Below, in pieces: positions 25,018-33,490 of a stretch of 64,000 nucleotides of DNA. The first letter of the stretch is position 1. Each line of letters begins with the position of its first letter. Origin of the DNA: Rathayibacter sp. Leaf185. GTDB lineage: Bacteria > Actinomycetota > Actinomycetes > Actinomycetales > Microbacteriaceae. The position numbers and the translations under genes are program-made. The DNA lies in assembly GCF_001423885.1 (NCBI RefSeq), contig NZ_LMPP01000001.1, forward strand, positions 907,543-971,542, read 5' to 3'. The notes beneath the pieces were generated by a model, which saw nothing but the letters and a program-made list of their open reading frames with translations, had not been told where the DNA came from and made no database searches.

Positions 25018-25917
25018 TCAGCCCTTCACGGCGCCGGCGAAGGCGCCCTCGACGAAGTAGCGCTGGAACATCAGGTAGACGATCAGCACGGGGAACACGG
25101 ACATGATGGTGAAGGCGTTGAGCGGCCCGTACGAGCTGGTGAACTGCGACTGGAAGCCCTGCAGCGCGAGCGGGATCGTCCACGACTCCTGGCTCTGCAG
25201 CAGCGCCAGCGCGATCGAGTACTCGTTCCACGTCGAGACGAAGTCGAGGATGAACAGCGCGGCGAGCGCCGGGCGGGCCAGCGGCAGGATGATCGTCAGG
25301 AACAGCCGCCAGTTGCCGGCGCCGTCGATCCTGGCGCTCTCGTCGATCTCCTCCGGGATCTGACGGAAGAAGCCGTAGAGGATGAAGGTCTGGTACGGCA
25401 GGCCGAATGCGATGTACGGCAGGATGATGCCGACGTTGCTGCTCAGCAGGTTGAGCCCGTTCATCACCTGGAACAGCGGCGCGATCGCGACCTGGATCGG
25501 CACCATCGCCCCGAGCGCGATGACGCCCATCAGGAGGCGCTGGCGGCGGAACCGCATCCGGGCGAGCGCGAAGGCCGCTGCGGCCGAGATGAAGAGCCCG
25601 ACGGGCACCTTGATCAGCGCGATCAGCAGGCTGTTGCCGCCGGCCGTCAGCAGGTTCCCGCGGTCGAGCGCCTCGACGTAGTTGCCGAAGTCGGGCGACC
25701 AGGGCGGCACGAAGGCCGGTGTGCTGAAGATGTCGGCCTCGCTCTTGAGCGACGTGAAGACCATGAAGATCAGCGGCACGGCCCAGATCAGCACGGCGAA
25801 GACCAGGGCGATCCAGAGGCCGAGGCGGACGAAGTCGCGGCCGCCGACGGGGCGCCGCTGCTTCTTCGGCGGCTCGACCAGGCCCGGCGCGCTCGTCGGG
25901 ATGCTCGTGACGGTCAT
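25018..25917 (-). CDS. Sugar ABC transporter permease (MalG-like, CUT1)
   Basis: A 299-residue permease with six membrane segments. The EAA loop is DESARIDGAGNWRLFLTIILPLARP and the C-terminus YFVEGAFAGAVKG is typical of MalG-type subunits. The ATG overlaps the stop of the partner permease (ATGA). No ATPase gene is in the operon; a shared MsmK-type ATPase is likely used. Confidence 0.9.
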   Translation of the reverse strand: MTVTSIPTSAPGLVEPPKKQRRPVGGRDFVRLGLWIALVFAVLIWAVPLIFMVFTSLKSEADIFSTPAFVPPWSPDFGNYVEALDRGNLLTAGGNSLLIALIKVPVGLFISAAAAFALARMRFRRQRLLMGVIALGAMVPIQVAIAPLFQVMNGLNLLSSNVGIILPYIAFGLPYQTFILYGFFRQIPEEIDESARIDGAGNWRLFLTIILPLARPALAALFILDFVSTWNEYSIALALLQSQESWTIPLALQGFQSQFTSSYGPLNAFTIMSVFPVLIVYLMFQRYFVEGAFAGAVKG

Positions 25918-26858
25918 GCGTTCTTCTCCTGACGCGCGGTCCACACCATGTAGGGGACGACGATGACGAGGGTGATCACGAGCAGGACCGTGGCGATCGC
26001 GTTGCCCTGGCCGTACTCGTGGTTGTTGAAGGACTGCTGGAACGACCACAGCGCGAGCACCTGCGTCTGCTGCGCGGGGCCGCCTCCGGTCATGCCGACG
26101 ATCAGGTCGAAGACCTTGATCGAGTTGATGATCGTGAGCACCACGACGACGACGGTGGTCGGCCGCAGCGCCGGCAGCGTGACGTTGCGGAACACCTGCC
26201 AGGCGTTCGCACCGTCGAGCTTCGCCGCCTCGACGTGGTCGGGCGAGACGCTCTGCAGGCCCGCGAGGAACAGCACCATGTTGGTGCCCGCGATCTGCCA
26301 GACGAACGCGGCGAAGATCGAGTAGAGCGCCAGGTTCTTGTCGCCCAGCCATTGCACGTCGGCCAGCCACGGCAGGTTGAAGAGCTGCGCGAGGTTCACG
26401 CCGACGCCGTAGTTGGGGTTGTACATCCAGCGCCACATGTTCGCGATGGCGATCGGAGCGAGCACTCCGGGGATGTAGAAGAGGGAGCGGAAGGCGTTGC
26501 GACCGAAGAGCGGCCGGTTGAGCGCCAGCGCCATCACGAGGCCGAGCCCCACCGGGATGACGAGCGACATCAGCACCCAGATCAGGGTGTTCGAGAAGGC
26601 GGTCCAGAAGACCGGGTCCTGCGTGAAGATGCGGACGTAGTTCTGCAGCCCCACGAAGACCTGCGGTGCGCCCTGGAATCCGGTCCACTCGAAGAAGCTC
26701 AGCCGCACCGACTCGAGCGACGGACCGACGACGAAGACCAGGTAGGCGGCGAGCGCCGGGGCGAGGAAGGGGAGGGCGGCGAGGAAGCCGGTGCCGCCGA
26801 AGCGGGCGAGGGCACGGCGGCGCTTCGTGCGCTGCCGGGCGGGGGTGGATGTCGTCAT
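25914..26858 (-). CDS. Sugar ABC transporter permease (MalF-like, CUT1)
   Basis: A 314-residue permease. After a basic N-terminus (RQRTKRRRALARFG) the first membrane segment is GFLAALPFLAPALAAYLVFVVG, with five more to follow. The EAA loop is VEAAKLDGANAWQVFRNVTLPALRP. The ATG at 26858 has AGAGGTCC upstream; a longer frame to 26990 is not supported. It lies 73 bp downstream of the substrate-binding protein gene. Confidence 0.9.
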   Translation of the reverse strand: MTTSTPARQRTKRRRALARFGGTGFLAALPFLAPALAAYLVFVVGPSLESVRLSFFEWTGFQGAPQVFVGLQNYVRIFTQDPVFWTAFSNTLIWVLMSLVIPVGLGLVMALALNRPLFGRNAFRSLFYIPGVLAPIAIANMWRWMYNPNYGVGVNLAQLFNLPWLADVQWLGDKNLALYSIFAAFVWQIAGTNMVLFLAGLQSVSPDHVEAAKLDGANAWQVFRNVTLPALRPTTVVVVVLTIINSIKVFDLIVGMTGGGPAQQTQVLALWSFQQSFNNHEYGQGNAIATVLLVITLVIVVPYMVWTARQEKNA

Positions 26859-26931
26859 GTCGGACCTCTCTGGCGTCGCGGGGGCGGAGGGGGCGCGGCG
26901 CCGGGCCGCCGCCCCCTCCGCCCGTCGCCGG

Positions 26932-28206
26932 CTACTGCTGGTCGATGAACTTCTGGAACTCGGTCCCCGCCTCGGACGGGTCGAGCTCACCGGTCGCCAC
27001 CAGGTTCTGGATGCGCCAGTACTCGGTGGTCTGCGACTGCGACAGGTTCTGGTCGTTGTTCATGTAGACGCCGGTGGCCGCCTCGGTGATCGGGCCCCAG
27101 AGAGCGTCGAAGGCGCTCTGGTTCTCGGGGGTGACGTCGACGTTGACCGAGCGGCTGCCGAAGGTGGCGATGAACTTCTGCTGAGCCTCGGCCGAGGTCA
27201 GGTAGTCGAGGAACTTCGCGGCCTCGTCGGGGTGCTCGGAGTTCGCCGAGATGTAGTTGTTCTCGTTGAAGCCGTAGACGCGGTCGGTGCCGGTCGGGAA
27301 GGCGAAGATGCCCACCGAGTCCTCCTTCATGCCCGCGTCGCGGACCTGCTGGTTGAACCAGTCGCCCTCGATCGCCATCGCGGCCTTGCCGGAGAAGAAG
27401 AGCGAGCTCGACTCGTCGTTGTTGATCGAGACGAAGCCGTCGTTGACGTAGTCCTTCGTCCAGGTGGCGAACTCGGTGAAGGTGTCGGTGACGCAGGACT
27501 CGTCGGCCCAGCTCGCCTCCCCCGTCACGAGGGCCTGGTAGCCGTCGGCGCCGCACTCGGTCTCGAGGAGGCTGTCGAGCAGGCGCATCACGTGCCAGTT
27601 GACGGTGCCGCCGAACTCGAACGGGGTGATGCCCGCGTCCTTGAGCTTCCCGGCGTCCTCGACGAGCTCGTCGTAGCTGGTGGGAGCGGCGTCGATGCCC
27701 GCCTGGCTGAAGAGGTCCTTGTTGTAGAAGACCGCTTCGGTGCGCTGCGTGTACGGGACGCCGTCGTAGCCGCCGTACTGGGTGACGGTCGACATCGTGG
27801 TGTCGGAGAAGCGGTCGGCCCAGCCGTACTCGTCGTAGTACTTCTCGAGGTCGAGGCTGGCGCCGGCGTCGATGAACTCGCCGCCGAGGCCCGGGCCCGC
27901 CCACGAGAAGAAGACGTCGGGGGCGCCGCTCGTGCCGAGCGTGGTGCGCAGCGCATCCTTGTGGGCGTCGGTCGCGCGCTCCTCCACCTTGATCGTGATG
28001 TCGGGGTTGGCCGCCTCGAAGTCGCTGACGATCTCGTTGATGGTCGTGTTGGCCGACTCGGCCGACTCGGTGAGCTTGAACCAGGTGAGCTCGGTCTTCC
28101 CTCCGGAGTCGCCGCCCGCGGAGGAGCAGCCGGCGAGACCGGCGAGGAGGAGGGCACCCGTGGCGAAGGCCAGGGAGCGGGTCGCATTTCGGGTCAGAGC
28201 ACGCAT
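26932..28206 (-). CDS. Sugar ABC transporter substrate-binding lipoprotein (CUT1)
   Basis: A 424-residue family 1 solute-binding lipoprotein. The lipobox is LAGLAGCSSA (Cys near 27). Typical motifs include LTWFKLTESAESA, APDVFFSWAGPGLGGEF, GVPYTQRTEAVFYNKDLFSQAGI and FFSGKAAMAIEGDWF. GAAAGGA lies 8 nt before the ATG at 28206. It heads the operon SBP-permease-permease-DUF5060 hydrolase, divergent from a LacI gene. Its promoter (28313-28341) is overlapped by two palindromes. Ligand unknown; the GH35 beta-galactosidase beyond the LacI suggests a galactose-containing oligosaccharide. Confidence 0.9.
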   Translation of the reverse strand: MRALTRNATRSLAFATGALLLAGLAGCSSAGGDSGGKTELTWFKLTESAESANTTINEIVSDFEAANPDITIKVEERATDAHKDALRTTLGTSGAPDVFFSWAGPGLGGEFIDAGASLDLEKYYDEYGWADRFSDTTMSTVTQYGGYDGVPYTQRTEAVFYNKDLFSQAGIDAAPTSYDELVEDAGKLKDAGITPFEFGGTVNWHVMRLLDSLLETECGADGYQALVTGEASWADESCVTDTFTEFATWTKDYVNDGFVSINNDESSSLFFSGKAAMAIEGDWFNQQVRDAGMKEDSVGIFAFPTGTDRVYGFNENNYISANSEHPDEAAKFLDYLTSAEAQQKFIATFGSRSVNVDVTPENQSAFDALWGPITEAATGVYMNNDQNLSQSQTTEYWRIQNLVATGELDPSEAGTEFQKFIDQQ

Positions 28207-28305
28207 CGTCGCGTCCTTTCGCTGCGCGACATCGCGGGCAGCGCGACATCGACGTCGGATCCGCAGGGCCGATTCGCATCGATCCCGGCGGCGGATGAGG
28301 GATAC

Positions 28306-28348
28306 GTTATCGATAACACATTCGGGTGACAATGCGTCCAACCGGTTG
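28306..28348 (-). promoter_or_regulatory. Promoter and two LacI-type operators of the SBP operon
   Basis: On the minus strand TTGGAC (28341-28336) and TGTTAT (28318-28313) are 17 nt apart, a good promoter for the binding-protein operon. GTTATCGATAAC (28306-28317) is a perfect 12-bp palindrome over the -10. CAACCGGTTG (28339-28348) is a perfect 10-bp palindrome over the -35. The LacI encoded at 28416 is the likely ligand for one or both. Confidence 0.6.
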
Positions 28349-28415
28349 ATAGGTCACGATCAAGTAACGGCCGAGTCGCTCGCTAGAGTGAGCCCGGACA
28401 CAGCGAGGAGCAGCG

Positions 28416-29444
28416 ATGTCGAGCCTCCCCTCCCCCCGCGCGCGGCCGAGCATGGCCGACGTCGGCCGTCACGCCGAGGTCTCGGCGCAGACCGTCTCGC
28501 GCTTCTTCACCGGCGGCTACGTCGCTCCGGCCACCCGCGGGCGCATCGAGGCGGCCATCGCCGACCTCGGCTACCGGCACAACCGCGTCGCCCGGAACCT
28601 CCGCGTGCAGCGCACCGACACCGTCGGGTTCCTCGCGATGGGACCCCTCAACTACGGCCACTCCGAGCTGCTCACCGGCGTCAGCCGCGCCGCCCGCTCC
28701 GAGGGGCTCTCGCTGATCACGGCGCTGCTCGAGGTCGACCCGCGCGAGCCGAGCGCGCGGCTCGAGATGCTGCACGCCGTCGACAAGCTTCTGTCGTTCC
28801 AGGTCGACGGCATCATCGTCGGCACGCCCTACGAAGGGCTCGACGAGCTCGTCGACTACATCTCCGCCTCGGTGCCGGTCGTCACCCGCTCCGAGCACGC
28901 GGGCCCCTCCGAGGACTCGACCTACGCCGACTCCTACGGCGCCGGCTACCTCGGCACCCGCCACCTCCTCGAGCTCGGGCACCGGCGGATCCTCCACGTC
29001 GCCGGCCCCGGCAACCGCAACGAGGCCGTCGACCGCGAGCGCGGCTACCGGGCGGCACTCGCGGAGGCGGGGGTCGAGCCGCTCGAGGTGCTGCGGTGCC
29101 GGGAATGGGACGCGGGGTCCGGTGCCGAGCAGGGACGCCTCTGCGACCCCGAATCGTTCACCGCCGTCTCGGCCGCCAACGATCAGATCGCCCTCGGCTT
29201 CCTCCGGGCGATGGCCGACCGCGGGCGGTTTGCTCCCGAGGACTACTCGATCGTCGGGGTCGACGACATGCCCGAAACCGAGTACTACTCGCCGCCGCTG
29301 ACGACCATGCACCTCGACCACCAGCTCCTGGGCGAGAAGGCGCTCCGGATGCTCGCCGCGCGGATCCGGACGGGCGAGCGCCAGGAGCGCACGGCGGTCT
29401 CGGCGCGCCTCGTGCTGCGCAGCTCGACGGCGCCGCTGCACTGA
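28416..29444 (+). CDS. LacI-family transcriptional regulator
   Basis: A 342-residue LacI regulator. HTH: SMADVGRHAEVSAQTVSRFFTGG; hinge: LGYRHNRVARNLRVQRTDTVGFLA; effector domain ends with YSIVGVDDMPETEYYSPPLTTM. CGAGGAGC precedes the ATG at suitable spacing. It is divergent from the sugar ABC operon and 92 bp upstream of the GH35 gene in the same direction. Control of both is likely, via the palindromes at 28306-28348. The 29461-29478 hairpin (GACGATC/GATCGTC) after it may separate it from the GH35 gene. Confidence 0.9.
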   Translation: MSSLPSPRARPSMADVGRHAEVSAQTVSRFFTGGYVAPATRGRIEAAIADLGYRHNRVARNLRVQRTDTVGFLAMGPLNYGHSELLTGVSRAARSEGLSLITALLEVDPREPSARLEMLHAVDKLLSFQVDGIIVGTPYEGLDELVDYISASVPVVTRSEHAGPSEDSTYADSYGAGYLGTRHLLELGHRRILHVAGPGNRNEAVDRERGYRAALAEAGVEPLEVLRCREWDAGSGAEQGRLCDPESFTAVSAANDQIALGFLRAMADRGRFAPEDYSIVGVDDMPETEYYSPPLTTMHLDHQLLGEKALRMLAARIRTGERQERTAVSARLVLRSSTAPLH

Positions 29445-29457
29445 GCCGCTGCACTGA
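29432..29457. repeat. 13-bp tandem duplication across a stop codon
   Basis: GCCGCTGCACTGA occurs twice in direct succession (29432-29444 and 29445-29457). The first copy contains the LacI stop codon, so the reading frame ends in copy one and copy two is non-coding. Confidence 0.7.
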
Positions 29458-29536
29458 GCCGACGATCAGAGGATCGTCCAGGCAGACCGCGGCCGCGTGC
29501 TGGAGGCGCGGGGTCGATCCGCCCTACGGTCGAGGG

Positions 29537-31774
29537 ATGTCGACAGCAGAGCAGACCCCGCCGGCCACTCGGGCGGAGACCATCGCCCTCGACTCGATCT
29601 CGGTGACGCGCGACGGTGCGCCGTGGTTCCCTGTGATGGGCGAGTATCACTTCAGCCGCGACCGCCCGGAGCGCTGGCAGCACGAGCTGCGGAAGATCCG
29701 CGCGGGCGGCGTCGATGTCGTCGCGACCTACGTGCTGTGGATGCTGCACGAGGAGACCCGCGGCGAGCGCCGCTTCGACGGCCACCTCGACCTGCGGCGC
29801 TTCGTCGAGGAGGCCCGGCGCGCAGGCCTGTCGGTCATGCTCCGCATCGGACCCTGGGCGCACGGCGAGGCGCGCCACGGCGGGTTCCCCGACTGGCTGC
29901 AGGAGCTGCCGATCCGGCACCGTACGAACGATCCCGCGTACCTCGAGCTTGTCGAGGGCTGGTTCCGCGGCATCGCTCGGGAGCTGCGCGGGCTGTTCCG
30001 CGACTCCGGCCACCCCGATTCGCCGATCGTGGGCATCCAGGTCGACAACGAGCTCTACGACCAGCCCGAGCACCTCGCGCGCCTGCGCGACCTGGCCGAG
30101 AGCGCCGGCATGGCGGCTCCACTCTGGGTGGCGACGGGCTGGGGAGGCGCGCAGCTGCCGCTGGACCGGGTCGCCCCGGTCTACGCCGGCTACTCGGACG
30201 GCTTCTGGGAGGAGGCGGACGTGGAGTGGCCCGCCTTCGGGCGGATGCACTTCGAGTACTCGACGGTGCGCGACGACCTGTCCGTGGGAGCCGACGTCCG
30301 CGGCGACCCCGCGCCCGCGCAGCCGATCGCGGAGGACCACCGCTACCCGTTCCTGACCTGCGAGCTGGGCGGCGGGATGACCACCGCCTACCACCGCCGC
30401 CCGCTCGTCGACGGCGAGGACATCGCCGCGCTCGCGCTGACCAAGATCGGCAGCGGCTCGGCCTGGCAGGGCTTCTACCTCTACCACGGCACCACGCAGG
30501 TCACCGGGGCGGGGGGCGCGGGCACGCAGGAGTCGCACGACAGCGACTACCCCAATGACATGCCGCGGAAGGACTACGACTTCTTCGCGCCGATCGGAGC
30601 GGCGGGGACGCTGCGCCCGCACTACCACCTGCTGCGCCGCCAGCACCTGTTCCTCGAGCGCTGGGGCGGGGAGCTGACGGGCATGACGGTCACGGTGGGC
30701 TCGCCGGAGGCCGGGGTCCGCTGGGCGACGCGGGCGGACGCCGAGGGCGGCTACGTCTTCGTGACGAACCGCCAGCCGGCCGCGGCGCCGCTCCCCCGCG
30801 TCGAGGGCGTGCGCCTCCCGGTCGCGATCGATGATCGCGTGACGATGCTCCCGGCCGAGCCGACGGCGATCCCGGCCGGCGCCTTCCTCGCCTGGCCCGT
30901 GCGCCGGCCGTTCGGGTCGCTCCGCGCCGTCTCGGCCACGGCGCAGCCGATCACCGAGATCAGCGACGGAGCCACGACCGTGGTGATCCTCGCCGCGACC
31001 GAGGGGATCCCGGTCGAGCTGGAGTTCGAGACCGAGGCTGCGGTCGTCGGAGCATCGCGCTCGGGCGACCGCTGGCGCCCGGATAGTGCGCCCGGGCGGG
31101 ACTGCGTCGTCACCGTCGGAGACACGAGGTTCGTGATCCTCGACGACAGCACCGCCTCGAGGCTGTGGCGGGTCGACATCGCCGGCGAGCCGATCGTGAT
31201 GCTCTTCGACGGCGGAGTGACGGTGGACGAGCAGGGGATCGTGCTGGAGCGCTGGAGCGACTCCGCCGAGGTCTCGATCCTGCGCACGCCGTCGCTCGCG
31301 TTCGAACGCCTCCGGCTCCCCGCGCACGAGCCGCTCCGCGAGCTGCCCGTCACGGTCGTGCGCGCCGAGTCCTCCCCCGCGCCCGAGCGTCGCGGCGGGT
31401 CGATGGGCCGTCTGTCGGCTCCGCTGGACAGCGACTTCGATGACGCAGCCGTCATCGAGATCCCGGTGTCCGGGCCGGCTCCGGACGCGGCCACGGTCCT
31501 CGTCCTCGAGTGGAGCGGCGACGTCGCGCGCATCGAGATCGGCGGGGTGCTCGTCGCCGATCAGTTCTGGTCGGGCCGCGCATGGGAGATCGACCTGGCG
31601 CCCTGGCGCGAGGCCCTCGCCTCCGAGCCCGTGCGCGTGCGGATCCTCCCGTGGCGCGAGGACTCGACCGTCTTCGTCGACGCCCGCGTCCGCGATCGGC
31701 GCGTCCCCGGCCGGGCGAGCGTCGACTCCGCGAGTCTGCTCACGGCCCCTCGCCACCGCCTCGACCTCGGCTGA
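29537..31774 (+). CDS. GH35 beta-galactosidase
   Basis: A 745-residue glycoside hydrolase family 35 protein with no signal peptide, so cytoplasmic. The TIM barrel begins with WFPVMGEYHFSR and contains the acid/base motif GIQVDNELYD (Glu near 172; a variant of the usual QxENE) and the nucleophile motif TCELGGGMTTAYHRRP (Glu near 276). Beta-sandwich domains fill the C-terminal half. GAGGG sits directly before the ATG. It would remove terminal beta-galactose from oligosaccharides imported by the neighbouring ABC system. A frame extending far upstream is a shadow. Confidence 0.88.
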   Translation: MSTAEQTPPATRAETIALDSISVTRDGAPWFPVMGEYHFSRDRPERWQHELRKIRAGGVDVVATYVLWMLHEETRGERRFDGHLDLRRFVEEARRAGLSVMLRIGPWAHGEARHGGFPDWLQELPIRHRTNDPAYLELVEGWFRGIARELRGLFRDSGHPDSPIVGIQVDNELYDQPEHLARLRDLAESAGMAAPLWVATGWGGAQLPLDRVAPVYAGYSDGFWEEADVEWPAFGRMHFEYSTVRDDLSVGADVRGDPAPAQPIAEDHRYPFLTCELGGGMTTAYHRRPLVDGEDIAALALTKIGSGSAWQGFYLYHGTTQVTGAGGAGTQESHDSDYPNDMPRKDYDFFAPIGAAGTLRPHYHLLRRQHLFLERWGGELTGMTVTVGSPEAGVRWATRADAEGGYVFVTNRQPAAAPLPRVEGVRLPVAIDDRVTMLPAEPTAIPAGAFLAWPVRRPFGSLRAVSATAQPITEISDGATTVVILAATEGIPVELEFETEAAVVGASRSGDRWRPDSAPGRDCVVTVGDTRFVILDDSTASRLWRVDIAGEPIVMLFDGGVTVDEQGIVLERWSDSAEVSILRTPSLAFERLRLPAHEPLRELPVTVVRAESSPAPERRGGSMGRLSAPLDSDFDDAAVIEIPVSGPAPDAATVLVLEWSGDVARIEIGGVLVADQFWSGRAWEIDLAPWREALASEPVRVRILPWREDSTVFVDARVRDRRVPGRASVDSASLLTAPRHRLDLG

Positions 31775-31803
31775 ACCCGGACGGGCCTGGCAGGCTGGTC
31801 GGC

Positions 31804-32382
31804 ATGAGCGCCTTCACCGATCAGGATGCGGCGACCGCCTACGGGGCGGGCCTGCTGCGCGGCGAGCGGACGCGCCTCCGCCCCGCCACCGAGAACGACC
31901 TCGCGGCGATCGACACGTGGTGGAACGACCCCGCGCAGGCGGTGCTGCAGCACACGACGGTGCTGCCGCGTCCCGCCGGGGCGGCGGCGGAGGCGCTGCG
32001 CGGCTGGAGCGCGAACGCGACGGCCGGCGCGGTCGGCTTCGCGGTCGTCGAGCTCGCCGACGACTCGCTCGCCGGTCACGTCACCCTCTACGGAGGCGGG
32101 CTGCCGCAGCGCTGCGCGACCCTCGCGATCATCCTTGGGCCGCACGCCGTGGGCCGCGGGCTCGGACCGGATGCGGTCCGGGTCGCGGTCGACTACGGCT
32201 TCGACGAGCTCGGCCTGCATCGCATCGAGCTGGGCACGGCGGCCTTCAACACCCGGTCGCAGGCCGCCTACCGCCGCGCCGGCTTCACGGAGGAGGGCCG
32301 GCGGAGGGACGCGGTGTTCCACGCGGGGTCGTTCCACGACGAGGTGCTGATGTCGGTCCTCGCGCACGAGCGGCGCGCATGA
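31804..32382 (+). CDS. GNAT-family N-acetyltransferase
   Basis: A 192-residue GCN5-related acetyltransferase of the RimJ/RimL-like type. N-terminal RTRLRPATENDLAAIDTWWNDP, acetyl-CoA-binding strand and loop LAIILGPHAVGRGLGPDAVRVAVDYGF (a variant of the Q/RxxGxG/A motif), and C-terminal HRIELGTAAFNTRSQAAYRRAGFTEEGRRR. Its stop overlaps the following deaminase-like start by 4 bp (ATGA), suggesting co-expression. Substrate unknown; family members acetylate protein N-termini, antibiotics or small amines. Confidence 0.88.
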   Translation: MSAFTDQDAATAYGAGLLRGERTRLRPATENDLAAIDTWWNDPAQAVLQHTTVLPRPAGAAAEALRGWSANATAGAVGFAVVELADDSLAGHVTLYGGGLPQRCATLAIILGPHAVGRGLGPDAVRVAVDYGFDELGLHRIELGTAAFNTRSQAAYRRAGFTEEGRRRDAVFHAGSFHDEVLMSVLAHERRA

Positions 32383-33446
32383 ACGACGACGAGCTGCTCC
32401 GGCGGCTGCCCAAGACCGAGCTGCACTGCCACTTCGCGTCGACGATGTCGGCGGCGCACCTGATCGCGGCGGCCGATGCCTACGGGGTGCCGCTGGCCTC
32501 CGACGACCCGGCGACGCTCTTCGACTTCGCCGATCTGCAGGAGTTCCTGGTCGCCTTCCGCGCCGCCCACCGCGTGCTGCGGACACCGGCCGATCTGGCG
32601 ACGGTCGCGTACGACGGCGTGCGCGCGGCGGCCGCGCAGGGCCTGCGCTACCGCGAGTACGCGATCAATCCGCAGTACTTCGCCGATGTCGCGTTCCTCG
32701 GCTGGAGCGGGCTCGGCTATGCGGACCTGCTCGACCCGATCCTCGACGGGCTGCGCGCGGCCGAGACCGACCTCGGTGTCGGATTCGGGATCGTCGTCGC
32801 CGTGAACCGCCGCGACTCCGCGGCGAGCGCGGTCGAGCTCGTCGAGCAGATCCGCGCGCACCCGCGCGACGGCGTGCTCGCGCTCGGGATGGACGACCTG
32901 ACCCCTGAGGGCACCGAGGATCCGGCCCGGTTCGTGGAGGCGTTCGCGCTCGCCCGCCGCTCGGGGCTGAAGCTCACGGCACACGTCGGCGAGACCGACC
33001 GCTCCGAGCCCGACGCGGTGCGCGTGGCCCTCGACGAGCTGCAGGTCGACCGCATCGACCACGGCTACCGGATCCTCGACGACCTCGACCTCGTCGCGCG
33101 GGCCCGCGACTCCGGGATCGGCTTCACCACCACCCCGGTCTCGACCACGATCTGCTCGGGCTGGACCCTCGACCCTTCGCACCGGATCGCCGCGATGGTG
33201 CGCGCCGGCCTGCGCGTGACGGTCTCGACCGACGACGCGGTGTTCTTCCGCACCGACCTCGAGCGCGAGTACCGCGAGGCGCTCCCCGCGCTCGGGCTGA
33301 GCGTCGACGACGCGTGCACGATCGCGCTGAACGGGGTGGAGGCGGCGTTCTGCCCGCCCGAGCAGAAGGCGCGGCTGCGCGCGGAGTTCACGGCGGCGAT
33401 CGCAGAGCTGTGGTCGGAGGCGGGACGGCCCCACAACCAAGGCTGA
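32379..33446 (+). CDS. Adenosine deaminase-like amidohydrolase
   Basis: A 355-residue metal-dependent deaminase of the adenosine/adenine deaminase family. N-terminal PKTELHCHFAST carries the HxH zinc ligands (usual family text is LHxHLdG, so the end differs). KLTAHVGET has the catalytic Glu, QVDRIDHGYR a catalytic His, and TVSTDDAVFF the Asp pair that binds zinc and substrate. It would hydrolyse an aminopurine to the oxopurine in salvage. The altered first motif and HVGE instead of HAGE leave room for another substrate. It is coupled to the GNAT gene. Confidence 0.85.
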   Translation: MNDDELLRRLPKTELHCHFASTMSAAHLIAAADAYGVPLASDDPATLFDFADLQEFLVAFRAAHRVLRTPADLATVAYDGVRAAAAQGLRYREYAINPQYFADVAFLGWSGLGYADLLDPILDGLRAAETDLGVGFGIVVAVNRRDSAASAVELVEQIRAHPRDGVLALGMDDLTPEGTEDPARFVEAFALARRSGLKLTAHVGETDRSEPDAVRVALDELQVDRIDHGYRILDDLDLVARARDSGIGFTTTPVSTTICSGWTLDPSHRIAAMVRAGLRVTVSTDDAVFFRTDLEREYREALPALGLSVDDACTIALNGVEAAFCPPEQKARLRAEFTAAIAELWSEAGRPHNQG

Positions 33447-33490
33447 GAGCGGCGAACTCACGGATTCTCCGCAGATCCGGCCGTTCAGCC

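Noticed and set aside
27872-29496. Extension of the GH35 frame upstream of 29537
   Set aside because: It would overlap the divergent promoter and the whole LacI gene in another frame; the ATG at 29537 starts the family-like sequence.
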